Source: Pempheris klunzingeri (taxonomy: Eukaryota > Chordata > Actinopteri > Acropomatiformes > Pempheridae). From it: a stretch of 64,000 nucleotides of DNA. The notes under the pieces were generated by a model. That model was not told the DNA's origin and ran no database searches. It worked only from the letters and a program-made list of their open reading frames with translations. Below, piece by piece: positions 25,815 through 38,400 of the stretch (its first letter is position 1; every line of letters starts with the position of its first letter). The stretch covers positions 14,573,288 to 14,637,287 of the forward strand of contig NC_092020.1 of the NCBI RefSeq assembly GCF_042242105.1, given 5' to 3'. A program made the translations under genes and the position numbers.

Positions 25815-28800
25815 ATGGCGGCAGGGGTGAGTAAGATGGAGAGATGGCCGGCTATGGAGTTTTTCATAGACTTTTCTATCACAATCCGCCTCAAATCATG
25901 ACCATCTGCGCTCTCACTGAGCAGCTTTGTTCGTGAACAATGTTCTCTGCTTGTTTAGTAGCGTTTTTTGGGTTTATTTACAAAGAATTCCATTCAGTGT
26001 TGCTGTGACTGCCGGTTAGCTTTCGCTATACTTAGTGGTGCATTTCACTGAATGACGCCCCTCTCCTGGCCCAGCCGTGTGCCACGTTACCTTAGATATT
26101 TTCACACTGGAAAACCGCACTGCTGCATTTCTACATATTTTCACCTAACGTGTTTTATCATGTCGACTTCGCGTTGTCCTGAATTTTACTTAATTATTTA
26201 AGGCAATGCAAATAAATAACGGGTTATTTTACCGGCAGTGATAGCTAGTAGTGGTTAGCTAGCAATTAAAGCAAGCAACAAACTTGCTAATGTAACGTTG
26301 TTGTTAATAGTTGGTTAAAAAGGTACATTTTCGAGTTTTAACTACTCTCGAGCTTTACCCTGCTCCTTTTCCTGCCCTGTCCACTTTGAAATAGTTTAGC
26401 ATCCGAATTTGGATGGCATCCTTCATTTCTGTCTCAAACACGAGATAAAAATTTACCTCCATTGTAACGGGATTTGTGGCATTATTTCCCCAAGTTGCCT
26501 TTCCCATGTAGTTGTTTTTAAAGAAATAGAGCTACATCAGTTGCATTGCATTGAATTGAATTTCCCCCCCCTTTGTTATAAATGGCTGAGAACATCCCTT
26601 AAGTTGATTTAACCTTTCACCAAAATTGATACTTATTCTTTTAAATGATTAAGTGTTTTTTTTTTTTTTTTTGTATAAATAACAGCAGTGTTGTCTCTCC
26701 TCTTTCTAGACTCTGTACACGTACCCAGAGAACTGGCGGGCCTTCAAGGCCCAGATTGCAGCCCAGTACAGTGGTGCTCGCCTCAAAGTTGCCAGCAGCC
26801 CCCCTGCCTTCACCTTCGGGCAGACAAACCGTTCTCCTGCCTTCCTAAACAACTTCCCTCTGGGCAAGGTTGGTTTTAGATTCCTCCCGTTGTGCTTGTA
26901 TTGGAGGTCTTCTTTTTCTTCCCTCAATTGATCTTGTTTCAATGTCAATAATGAATGTGGCGACTCAGTTACACCACGTATTCATAAGTCCACTAACTGA
27001 TTAAATGTGTGCATGTTCCATTGTTTGCAGGTACCCGCCTACCAGGGAGATGACGGCTTCTGTCTGTTTGAGAGTAATGCCATTGCTCACTACCGTAAGT
27101 CTCTCATTTACTAATCAAGTGCATAACGAGAATGTCTTGCGCACCATCAATTTGGATATGGAGGTGCTGCTGAGCAACAAATACTGAAACTGTATCACAC
27201 ACATTAAGGCTGTATTCTATTCATTTGAGATAAAGATGGTAAACTGCTTTCCATTTACATTTTGTTTACATTTTGCAGCAAGATGGCCTACTGTATAAAG
27301 CAAAAATACAATAAAATGGTAAAGCATGTCTAAACAAACAATGTTTGTTGATTGTTGCTGCATTTTTCTGCAGCTTGGACTTTCTCAATTGTGTTTGACA
27401 TTGTGAAGCAGCATAGGGTTGTTGGCGCTATCTTCATTGTAAATCATCCACCATTGCCATTTTGTTTTTGGGTTAAGATTCTTTCAGTGACCATTGTTCA
27501 GGTGGTTTTACCAGAAGCAGAAGTATCCACAGATCTCTTCCTCCCCAAGAAAATCTAGCCGATAACTACAAACCCTCCAAAAACACAGAACAAAGCAGTT
27601 TTATACAAAAAATCAGTTTTGCTGACACTTTGAAGAGCTGTGAGCTGAGCTGCAAACGGTAGCCCAGCTTTTCTATTTTTTTGGTTAGGAATCCTTCTGT
27701 GTTCTTAGTTCACATGGCTTCAGTCAGGAACCGAATTATCTGCAGGTATTTCTTTCTCTTCAAAGCAAACACTGCAGGTAAAATTGGTAAACAATAAAGC
27801 ACAATTACATAAGTCAGGTTCTCTGATGCCAGAGTGGACACAGGACACCTTGGGGTGGTGTGAGCTGATGTCTGCTCAGCTTGTTTCTTTATAAACTGAA
27901 GATGCAGGTGTCAAACTAAAATCTTCTGAGTCACGATGTAGTTAACTGACTAAAATGTGACGGTGATGCTTTAAAGTAAAAGTGGTCAACTGGAAATGTG
28001 TGAATGTCCAGTTGACACATGGAAATCTGAAAGTAGTTCAGTTTTTATTTGGATGTGGATGTAGGCCAAACCTGTGCAGCACACGGTCCCTACACAGCTA
28101 AATCAAATGCAACCATTCTTGGTGACAAGTGTTTGAATCGTCTGCTGTATACAGCAATGTGTCAGACTTTTTGCATTGTGTGTACTTACTGCTTTTGCTT
28201 TTCCACACATGCTCTTGAAGGGAATGCATTAATACTAAAATACAGAGATAATGGAATGAAAACCAACCTTCTGTTCGGCCTCGGTGCACAAAATGTAGTA
28301 TGGTTGCAAATTGGCTGGATTGCTTATTGATTTCTCTCCATCTTTCAACTATAGTGAGCAATGAGGCCCTGCGTGGTGCCACTCCTCAGGCTGCAGCCCA
28401 GGTGCTGCAGTGGGTGAGCTTCGCCGACTCAGAGATCATCCCTCCAGCCAGCGCATGGGTTTTCCCCACTCTGGGAATCATGCAGTTCAACAAGCAGGTT
28501 TGCAGCTCAGCATTTTCTGGTCAAGATAAAGCTTTAAATGATTATTTGATAGCTGTGGTGGAAGGTGGGTGCCAATTACAGTTGGCCAGAGTGTATCACC
28601 CTGTAGTTAAGAGTTGACACTTAACCATGTATTAGTTTATATATTGTGTAATACTGCATAGTCATTTATCTGTCTGGATCTGTCCAGGCCACAGAGCAGG
28701 CCAAGGAGGATGTGAAGAAGGCCCTTACAATGCTGAACCAACATCTGAACACACGTACCTTCCTGGTGGGAGAGAGGGTCAGCCTTGCTGACATCTCTGT

Positions 28801-31800
28801 GGCTTGCTCCATGATCTGGCTCTACAAGCAGGTATGACATGCACACATCAACTCAAACACCCATTGTTCATTAAGTTTTACATTTCTTAAAGCAACACTT
28901 GATCTCTAATATTTGAGTCAAAGGCCCTTACACCTCTCTGTCCCCTGTAGGTCCTTGATCCTTCTTTCCGTCAGCCTTTCTCCAACGTGACCCGCTGGTT
29001 CGTCACCTGTGTCAACCAGCCTCAGTTCAAGGCTGTCCTCGGAGAGGTCAAGCTGTGTGAAAAGATGGCCCAGTTTGATGGTGAGTTACCCACAATGAGA
29101 TCAGAAGGCTCGCATGGAGCTGGCCGCTTGAACATGTCATTTAAAGATGACGTGGGAATGCAATGCATTTACTGCCTGGTTTTTGGACAGTCGTTCCTGT
29201 CCAGAGTCACAATGAACTGATTAGTAAAACCAAAGTTCCCTGACAGACAAAATGTTTTAGATGATGGTCTCATCATCTCAGGGTTGGTGGACTGTTCCCC
29301 TGTCATTGGGCAAGGCAGTGTCCAGTCATGGCACCAAGTCTTAATCTGACAGGGGGAGAGAAACTTGAGACCATATTCATCCCAGTCATCTCTGTTTCAG
29401 TGAGTAAAAGGCTGGTTCATGCTATGGGCACAATTGCTATCTAAAATTTAAATTAATGTTTTGGATTGATGGGCGTCTGCACTGCTGTCATTTGCTAAAT
29501 TCATATCGCATACTTGCCTTTTGTCACAGAATTCTTACTTCAGCTGACGTCCTGTAGCTGTGCAACAGCAGTTATTTTTGCACATATCCAGGCCTTTTGC
29601 AACACTTGTCTTCTGCATGCCCTAAAGTGTAAAAAAGTAAAATAGCTGCCATTTTCACTCACTTCTGAAAAGGCTGTATTTGATTTAAATGTAAATGTTC
29701 TTTTTAAATGTGCACAAGAAATCGTTGTGGTTTAATTAGTGCACTAAAATTAGATGTCCTTGAGAAACACTGGATTTACACAACTATTTACATATTTGTT
29801 GTTGTAAGTGTTTGAATAATTTGAATAAAATTCTCAATTACTTAAAAGAACAGAACATTCTCCTTTTAAACAAATGGCAAATTGCTTGCAATATTTCACA
29901 ATTCATTTCCAAAGTCCTAGCCAAAGTGCAAAACCAATGACAGATAATGGAACATTTGACAGAAAACATGTTGTTTTTGTTGGTTTGTTCTTCTGCTTCA
30001 GCCAAGAAGTTTGCTGAAATGCAGCCGAAGAAAGAGACCCCTCCTAAGAAAGAGAAGGCAGGAAAAGAGGCAGCTAAGCCCCAGGAGAAAAAAGAAAAGA
30101 AAAAGGAGGAGAAGAAGCCAGCCCCAGAAGAGGAGATGGACGACTGTGATGCTGCTTTGGCTGCTGAGCCCAAAGCCAAGGACCCCTTTGCACACCTGCC
30201 AAAGAGGTAAAAAGATCACACCATGTGTTGTGCAGTAACAGGCTTGCACAATCAGGAAACGGCACTCTTTGGGGAAAAAGGGAGGTCCCCTGTCATTGGG
30301 CAAGGCAGTGTCCAGTCATGGCACCAAGTCTTAATCTGGCAGGGGAAGAGAAACTTGAGACCATATTCATCCCAGTCATCTCTGTTTCAGTGAGTAAAAG
30401 GCTGGTTCATGCTATGGGCACAAGCCAGACTGAACCTTAAGATCTAAAATTGACTTTAGGGTATGGCAAGATTGCTCTGTAGGATGGGTTGCGTAATGTA
30501 AACTGTCAGTAGCTGCAGTTGCTGCAGCTATGGTTTTTGCTGGGGTAATGAATGCATGATTAGACACTTGCATGTTTGGTTTAATTCTTTTGACAATGTC
30601 CTAGTTTCCACACTCTTTCCTTTCTCTCCAACCTACATGTGCAGACAGCAGATATGTGACCTAATCTTTGTCCCTTTTTCAGTGCATTTGTCATGGACGA
30701 GTTCAAGAGGAAGTATTCCAACGAGGACACCTTGACAGTAGCCATTCCCCACTTCTGGGAGCACTTTGACCGTGAGGGGTACTCAGTCTGGTACACCCAG
30801 TACAAATACCCTGAGGAGCTTACACTTACCTTCAAGAGCTGCAACCTTATCACAGGTGAGACTCAGCAACTGCAACTCTACCCAACACCTTGATCTGAAA
30901 TGAGTGACAGAAGGGGTTATCTTGATTATTTAAGTTGCCTTTCTGAAGGCACATTTAATTCATCAGTCCACCTTATCTTGAGCAGTGTGGTTTCTCAGGA
31001 GTTGGAAAGGAAGTGATTTTAAGTTTGGCCTTGGTCCTTCATGTATTGGGGTTCTTAAAGTTTCTCCCAGAATGTGATCAGGAGTTTGCAGGCCTTGAAA
31101 GTAGATTAGCGTTAACTGTCAATGCAAGAGTAAGACTACAATGAGCAGTTATGTTGTTTAATAGTAGTTTAAACAGTGTTCTTTTGTTGTGAACACAATG
31201 GGAATTACTCCTTTCTGAAAGGTTGCATGCATTTCAATTTTAGAAAACTGACTGCACGTTTGGGCTTGAGTTATTTAGTCACATGTAAGCAAAAAATTAG
31301 GATTCTATAGCAAGACAGACCTGTGTTCTCTTCACCAGCTGGAGGGTTTTGGTCTATATTCAAATATAGCATAGCTTCTCACGGATCATGAATAGAGAAT
31401 GTATAACTGAGGATAAGTGAACAATGTTTGTTCACTGCTCAAACCACTGTTTGTCATGGGAATAAATATTTTTTAAACCCCAGAAACTGCTTGTCTAATG
31501 TTGTTGGGGAGAAATGAGCATCTACTTAAAGCAGCAGAAAGCAGATGGTCCCCTGTCATTGGGCAAGGCAGTGTCCAGTCATGGCACCAAGTCTTAATCT
31601 GACAGGGGGAGAGAAACTTGAGACCATATTCATCCCAGTCATCTCTGTTTCAGTGAGTAAAAGGCTGGTTCATGCTATGGGCACAGAGACCGACCTTATG
31701 ATACTGAAATGCCACTACATGAGACCAATCTGCTCTACGGGTGTTTAAGTTTGTGCTTCTTTTATTTGCCCACATCAGAAAAGGCAGACATGAAGTTCGT

Positions 31801-32869
31801 GTGCATCATTCAGAATTTTTTGGGGGGTCAAGTGTTTAAGTAATCTTTGAAAATGGGCACGTCGTCATTATCTGGCACAATTGATATGACACTGAATATT
31901 GTGACTGTTTCAAATGATGAACAAAATCCCTTCATTTCCTTCACAGGTATGTTCCAGCGCCTGGACAAACTCAGAAAGAATGCCTTCGCCAGTGTCATCT
32001 TGTTTGGCACAAACAACGACAGCAGCATCTCTGGCATCTGGGTCTTCAGAGGCCAGGACCTGGCCTTCACTGTAAGCATTTCAAATGGTTAAAGCACCCA
32101 TTTAATGAAGCATTCACTGCCTTTTTTTTTTTTTTTTTACACAGACATTCCTGTGTATTGTCACTGTGAAATCCTTAGAACTGCATTTCAGCATTAAACT
32201 GAACTTTCCTGACATGATGCTTGTTTGGATGATGGTCTCATCTTGTGGTTGGACCTGTTCCCCTGTCATTGGGCAAGGCAGTGTCCAGTCATGGCACCAA
32301 GTCTTAATCTGACAGGGGGAAAGAAATTTTAGACCATATTCATCCCAGTCATCTCTGTTTCAGTGAGTAAAAGGCTGGTTCATGCTATGGGCACAACTGC
32401 TATCAAAGCTCAAGATCTAAACTTTATGTAAAATATTATATAATATTGGTTGATGGATGTCTGCACTACTGTAGTTTGGGCTTTTCTTTATTGGCCAAAT
32501 GAGACTGCAGCTCAAATTAAAGTTACACTCTGCTGAGTAAATATGCTGAGACTTATTGCCAAGTGTTTTTTAGAATGTGACATTCTTTAGATTGTTAATG
32601 CATAGCTTTTAATCTGTCATCTGATAATCAGCTATTGGGTATTATCAATTCATCAAAGCTGAAAGGAATTTACTCACATTCAAGCAACATTGTTTGTGTT
32701 GCCCTCCTAGCTCTCTCAAGACTGGCAGATCGACTATGAATCATACGACTGGCGCAAGCTGGATCCAAACAGCGAGGAATGCAAGACCCTGGTAAAGGAG
32801 TACTTTGCGTGGGAGGGAGACTTCAAGCATGTGGGTAAAGCCTTCAACCAGGGCAAGATCTTCAAGTGA
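25815..32869 (+). CDS. eef1g: eukaryotic translation elongation factor 1 gamma (complete, 10 exons, 437 aa)
   Basis: This is the gamma subunit of the eEF1B guanine-exchange complex, which anchors the beta/delta subunits that reload eEF1A with GTP. The exons are 25815-25826, 26710-26868, 27031-27094, 28355-28497, 28688-28831, 28951-29080, 30002-30206, 30683-30855, 31947-32071 and 32711-32869. All are GT-AG and sum to 1314 nt, the usual length. The N-terminal GST-like domain (residues 1 to about 215) runs from [20 protein letters not shown] to [18 protein letters not shown] Lys/Glu/Pro-rich linker (about 217-265) follows. The C-terminal EF1G domain runs from [19 protein letters not shown] to [11 protein letters not shown]. 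The first coding exon has four codons. Introns 6 to 9 each carry one H/ACA-snoRNA-like element, so the gene is probably a snoRNA host. Confidence 0.98.
27095..28354 (+). other. eef1g: eef1g intron 3 (largest intron), nothing recognised
   Basis: This 1.26-kb intron has no copy of the H/ACA element found in introns 6-9, no clear box C/D pair and no repeat that I can name. Confidence 0.5.
29297..29435 (+). ncRNA. box H/ACA snoRNA-like element, copy 1 (eef1g intron 6)
   Basis: This is a 139-nt unit with two hairpins. Hairpin 1 is closed by CCCCTGTCA (29297-29305) pairing with TGACAGGGG, with a smaller inner stem GTGTC/GGCAC and an internal loop. Box H (ANANNA) is AGAGAA right after it. Hairpin 2 has outer CCATA/TATGG and inner CCAGTC/GGCTGG stems separated by an asymmetric pocket. 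An ACA box (29430-29432) lies three bases before the assumed 3' end. It sits in sense orientation in an intron, as vertebrate snoRNAs do. The 136 nt up to ACA are identical to copy 3. The guide target was not determined. Confidence 0.8.
30287..30425 (+). ncRNA. box H/ACA snoRNA-like element, copy 2 (eef1g intron 7)
   Basis: It differs from copies 1 and 3 at only two positions, both on the 3' side of the first stem or next to it (TGGCAGGGGA instead of TGACAGGGGG). The stem survives because the A-to-G change turns a U-A pair into U-G. Box H is AGAGAA and ACA is at 30420-30422. The intron is only 476 nt, so the element fills a large part of it. Confidence 0.8.
31550..31688 (+). ncRNA. box H/ACA snoRNA-like element, copy 3 (eef1g intron 8)
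   Basis: It is identical to copy 1 from the CCCC start to the ACA box (31683-31685), while the flanks on both sides differ from copy 1. The abrupt fall of similarity at the RNA ends supports the chosen boundaries. Confidence 0.8.
32260..32398 (+). ncRNA. box H/ACA snoRNA-like element, copy 4 (eef1g intron 9)
   Basis: It has three substitutions relative to copy 1, all in the hinge (GGGGGAAAGAAATTTTAGACC region). Box H becomes AAAGAA, which still fits ANANNA, and both hairpins are unchanged. ACA lies at 32393-32395. Its 5' flank (about 32215-32259) is recognisably related to the flank of copy 1. Confidence 0.78.
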
Positions 32870-33041
32870 GAGGACACTGGGACAGTCTGAAGGAAAGCAA
32901 TCTGCGCTTATGCTTTACTGCACTTCAAACCTATGGACTTTCAGCCACCACGTGCTTACTTTACTGCAAGAATGACAGCGTTTTGAAGAAAGTGAATTTT
33001 GTCTCAGTGGCCCCAAACTGGTTTTTTGTTTTGACCTGCGA

Positions 33042-33047
33042 AATAAA
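33042..33047 (+). promoter_or_regulatory. poly(A) signal AATAAA, eef1g
   Basis: A canonical signal lies 173 bp after the stop, giving a short 3' UTR typical of translation-factor genes. Confidence 0.8.
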
Positions 33048-34652
33048 GCATTTTCCACAATGCCATCTATGGAATTTGATGTCTACGGTCTGACTTGTTT
33101 CTTTTTAAATTAGTGTTTTCAGTGGTAACTTATCTACAAATGCATTTTGTTTCGACATCTTTCAGTTGGTGCCAAAGGAAAAGCTGATGGTGAGCATGTA
33201 TTTGGAGAGGGCTATGATCAATAAATGGACTGCTTTTTTGGAGCTCTTGTCAAAAGAAAAAGTAAACCTTGCTACACAGTTGGTTATAAAACTAACCGTT
33301 AAAGAAGTTTCTTCAGCACTTCACATCTGTCAGGTACAACAATGCACAGGTTAGACCGCACCCAATAGCTGCTGGGTGTGGTTGGACATGTATCAGTTAA
33401 TTTCCAAACAGAAGACGTCACTGAAACGATGCCTTCGAGCTTGGTGTCAAATTGCAGTAATGTATGTGACTCAAAATAGATGTAAGACATGCTGATGAAT
33501 GTGAATGGATTAGTGAATTTAGCACGCAAATCCTCTGGGAAACGTTTAAATGCTCCAGGCGAGCAGCTGTTTATCACTGTCACTGCTGAACTGTGGCCTG
33601 CTATTTTCTCTTATCCCTGTAGGGGGCAGGCGAAGACCGGTCAATGGAAAGCTTGTGCAGTAAGGCATGTCTAAAGAGAGAAAATTATTCAGCTGTGGTT
33701 TGCACAAACTAAAACAAGAATGTTGTCCTGTTTAAAACTAATTGTACTTGTCTTGATGTCATTTATGGTCCCCTAAGGACAGGAATTTCAAAACAAATCT
33801 TTATATAGAACATACCCTTGGATGCGCCTTAAAATGTCATCCACAAGGTTATGGGGCATTAACATAAAGACAAAACATTTAGCTCTGTTACATATTTGAC
33901 CAAAACCATGTAAGTTAAATCCACTTACATATTTAATAATCATGTACATTGGAAATCACCAATTATGACATGAGACAAAGTATGTTATTTAAGTAGACAT
34001 TGTTGCAATGTCAGTCAGATCTAGCCTCTTCTGTTCCCTGTTTTACTAAAGTAATCTCCTTGCAAATTTATTTAATGAATAAATGTACATAGTAGATGCA
34101 TAGTATTTGATAATGAAATATATACTTGACAGGCAAATATAAAAATGTCCCAGTCATATGGTTTGACCACACCCCATTCAAATGCAGATGTGATTTGTTT
34201 CGGAGGCACTAAAGAAGAAATGAATGTCATGAAGACAGAGGGTCACTTCATAGTGTCCCATATTCTGTGTTAATCCACACAGACAAGACAACGCACTTGT
34301 TTTAAACGGACACACCCAACAATATGAAACTTTGTATAGTACTTTTGATCATTTGTTGTCTGTTCCCACACCTGCAGGCTGGCTTTTCCTTTCACTTCTG
34401 CTATAATTGTTTTCTTTGTTTAGAGCTTCATTGTGCATCATATACAGCTGCCAGTAAAATAGGCCACCGGGACCAGCTCATTTCATGAATTCAAATTATT
34501 TATATTCATGTTATGAATTCATATCTTTAAATACCAGTATTGAGTTTGTACAGAAATGTATTCAGCACAAATCGGCCCTAGTTTAATCAGTGAATTTGTT
34601 AAATTCTAAAGTTCAAAAGATCATGGGTGGATCTCTTTTTAATTTTGACAGT

Positions 34653-34680
<28 letters not shown>
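34653..34680. repeat. (CA)n microsatellite
   Basis: About 13 CA units, followed by a short CGCACACA continuation. Confidence 0.9.
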
Positions 34681-34686
<6 letters not shown>

Positions 34687-35372
34687 AGATGCACAAGGAA
34701 GGAATCTCATGCAGGAGTGAGTCAGATGTGTCATTTTTTCCATCTTACTAAGTGTGATTCAAGATCATTTTGGCGCAACCATCTTCCACCATGGTGTTGA
34801 TTCAGGGAGGCCATTTTAGTTTGTTCTTGGGTCTCATGGAAATCAGAAAATGGAAATGTTCCCACAACAGTGAAGCGCCAAAGTCCTTGAACACATGACT
34901 CACCCATCCTGTGGATCGTGGTGGAAGAGGGCTGTAACTTGAGCAAATAACTTCAGCTTCACCCACAGACTCTCTGCAGTTACAACACCGCCGATGGCTA
35001 ACCCTTCGACTGCTGAAGGAGTGGTGTTACAAAAGCCTTTTCATCATGCAATCAAATATGAAATTTACTGTGGGGTGAACACACAGTTTTAAGGATCTTT
35101 AGGCAAGGCTCCTATGCTATGACTGCAATGTCAAGTCCATACAACATTCTCTATCTTATTTGTGTTTAGTAACTTTAGAGTTAAAAAGCTAAACTAAAGC
35201 AAGCCACAAGAACAATAAGCAGTCTTATGCCAACAGCAACATTTTCTCTTCCAGTCCTGCCAACCTTCCTCCCCTCTGGTCTTTATTTCTCTCTTGGCCA
35301 CATACTCGCTACTTCTTTTTCCTTCCTCTCTCCCTGTCCTTGCTCTCTGGACATTTTTCGATGTCCGTGCAT

Positions 35373-35418
35373 GAGGAGGAGGAGGAGGAGGAGGAGGAAG
35401 AGGGGGGGAGTAGGGGGG
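35373..35418. repeat. (GGA)n purine tract with G7 runs
   Basis: Nine or so GAG units are followed by two G7 runs. The strand is almost purely purine over about 45 bases. Confidence 0.85.
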
Positions 35419-38400
35419 GTTCCTAAAAGCAGTTGCAGCAGTGAGGAGTGCTGGTGAGGGAGGAACACAGAGAGAGCCTGTATTGTTTCACCACACAAGG
35501 TCCCTGTGTGGCTGTCAGCCCCCTGCAGGGGCTTTGGGCATGGTATACATGTGCCGAGCATCTGGTGGTGCAACACATACATCTGGAAAAGAGTGAGGCG
35601 GTCGGCGGGGGGCTTGGAACAACGAGGTGAAGAGCTAACACTGGGGTGTCCGAGGCTGAAATCCAACACAGTTTTCTCTACAGAACCTCAATACATTGCA
35701 GATGCTATTGCTACAGATGTTCCTCTTCAGCGGGTTTAGTTTTTTGGTGACTCTAGAGTGAGACAGTTATGATTAGACAGTAGAAGGAGCAGACTTTTTT
35801 TAGGATGTAGCTGTGGCCACATAGTCCTTAAATAGATATGTTGTGCCCTTTTAGACATGTTTACAGCTCTGCTACAGTGCCTGGGCTTAATGGTTGATAT
35901 AAGAGTGTGTAAGCACTGTCAGTCGGTTGTAGGGGCGTCTCTAGGCGGACAGAAACAACACTCAGACACCACAGAGTCCCACCCTCAGAGTTTTATGGAG
36001 TTTTCCTTAAACTCTAGTCTGGGGTTGGGCTTAAAATCTCACTTACACATGCACACTAAACTTCAGCAAAAGAAATGGGAGCAGGAAAATGGATCCTTAC
36101 TCAGCACTTATGGGCTACTTCACCTTGAGCGTCCCCTCTTTGCATTTGAGGTGCAGCCAGGGACATGTCAATTCTAAGCAGGAATTTAAGCAAAAAGCGA
36201 GTAAGAGCTAAAACTATGGAAAATATGACTTCCAGTGGTGGTAGAAATGCATAACTGCATACATCCTGGTATATCTTTTCCTACTGGGGAGGAAAAGTGA
36301 CCTTTGGATCTTAACCTCTGCTCCGGAGTGGGGGGCGTTTTTTACCATTCGTGCACTTAAAAGGGGCGTGAGATGCACTTTTCTCTGTGGCACTAAAACA
36401 GAGCATAGTAATTTAGTACTGGAATGGAATGAGGGAGGTCAAAAGTGAGTCTGCTGAAGGGAAATAGCTGAAGAAGGCAGGGAGAGACAAGATGGCACGA
36501 TACAGTAACGAAGCAGGCACACATAACAATGCCTGCAAGCAACATGCTTTGAGACAGTCATTGTTTAGAGAAGTGATAATGAATTATTTTTTGGTGAGTT
36601 TGTGTTGCCCTGCAACAGAGGTTGCCAGTGTGAGAGTGGGGAGGAAAGTGCGTGACATGAGGGAAGAGAGGAGAGGTACAGCGGAGGGAAAACAGACAGC
36701 CCCTGTGCTTTTGGACATGAAACCCCAGAGTTGCTTGTGGCTCATATTACCAGAATCTGGAGGTTGGGCACAAGGAGTGATGTTGTCAAACTAAAGCAAA
36801 ACTATAATGCGCACTACCATGACTACAAAGTGTACAAATTTTGATCACTGGTCCAGGAAAAATGAAATTAACTCAAAAAATAATATAAAATATAAATATA
36901 ATAACGCTAGTTAATTCCCTCTCATCATACTAATCGTTGGAGCACTAATTACCAAAGGTATTCTGCTATGTATTTTTGGCAATTTTATATTTAAAAGATA
37001 GTTATAATAGAATTGCAACTGTTGTGTGCTTTAAGAATGTACTGAACCTTCAAACTTCATCTGGTTTCAGGCTATTGATGATCCCAAAGCTCATATATTA
37101 ACTAATGCACATATTCATCTGTTCCTTATGCTACATAGGTAATTTGCATGTATGCAAACTACAATCGGCACTGTTCAGAGTAACTAACATTGTTCCAGTT
37201 CTTTTCAAGATGTTTAATAGACTCCCTCCTGCAGTGTTTGACAGAGAAAAAGGCAGTTTAGACCTAGAACCCCAACCCCTGCTTGTGGAAGGACTGATTG
37301 CCGTTTCATGTATTGACTTGCTGGTGGCTTATGGTTTATATCCCACCCAAAGAAAGAGTTAGAGTGTTGGAACGTTTACAGCTATGACCGGAATGTGCTG
37401 CTCGTGAAGGTATCTGCTTGTGTTGAAGCACAACAGATGGGTGGTGAGACACAGGGAGGGGAAACTCTTGCAAAACCCCTTATCACACCCATGGATCAAT
37501 AATTAGAAGCAGTTAACAGTGAGCCATTGTGGGGCACTGTAGATAAATTGATCACACAGTAGGCTAATCAGATACAAACAGAGATACATGTATCTCCATG
37601 AATCTGTCAAATCTATGGAGTTGCTTCACTTTCTGAGAGATGTTATGTTGAAATAATTGCACATCAGTGATACACCCAAAGTACGTTTTTAGTAAATTAC
37701 TCTGACTACACAATATGACGGTAGTAGCATGACTGAACCTGTGACAAGGAATTCCCTTCATCAGTCTGCTTAGATGAGTCTAGTGCGCAGATATAATAAG
37801 ACCTCAAGGCTGCACTGAAAAAACAGGAAGGGTGGGAGATCATCTTCACTATAAAACAATTACAAACTTTGTGTAACAAAGTAGAGCAGAGTTCCTTACT
37901 ATGTTACGGACTGCTTTGTGGCATGCGATATTTATCCATACACACACAGGGCATTGCTATGGAAACATCCCTGGAAGTACCTGCCCCTCTGCTTATTATG
38001 TTGCTATAGCAGCCATCCCAGAATAGTCTCTTTTTTTTCTCTCTCTGTACCTCCCTCGTGTTCGTGACTCACAACTTGCAGTGGAAACCACAATTCAATC
38101 TGTCTCTCATTCCCCTTTTTCCCTTTGCATTCTTCTGTACCAAAGGAACAGTTCGCCTTTCTGAATCATCAGTGTGTGTTTGTGCGTCTGTGTGTGTGTG
38201 AGGGAGCACGCGCTGTGGGGAATTCCAAAAAGATTACTAATGATGAGTTACTATGGTGATAGCAAATATCAGGCGGGGTGACCTGTGTGTTGCAAGATAG
38301 TGTATCTTGAGTACTGCACACTGTCATTAGCTGACTGTGATTTCTTTGTAGTTGTAATCTCTCCATGGATACACTTTGCTCTCAATGGTTACTTTAGGTC

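Noticed and set aside
32072-32710. The repeated unit in eef1g introns was first considered as a SINE.
   Set aside because: It lacks A/B boxes, a tail repeat and target-site duplications; the two-hairpin H/ACA layout with AGAGAA and ACA boxes fits better.
36492-36794. A 100-codon open frame between eef1g and ahnak.
   Set aside because: No homologue is recognised, there are no promoter or splice features, and its length is within chance expectation for this composition.
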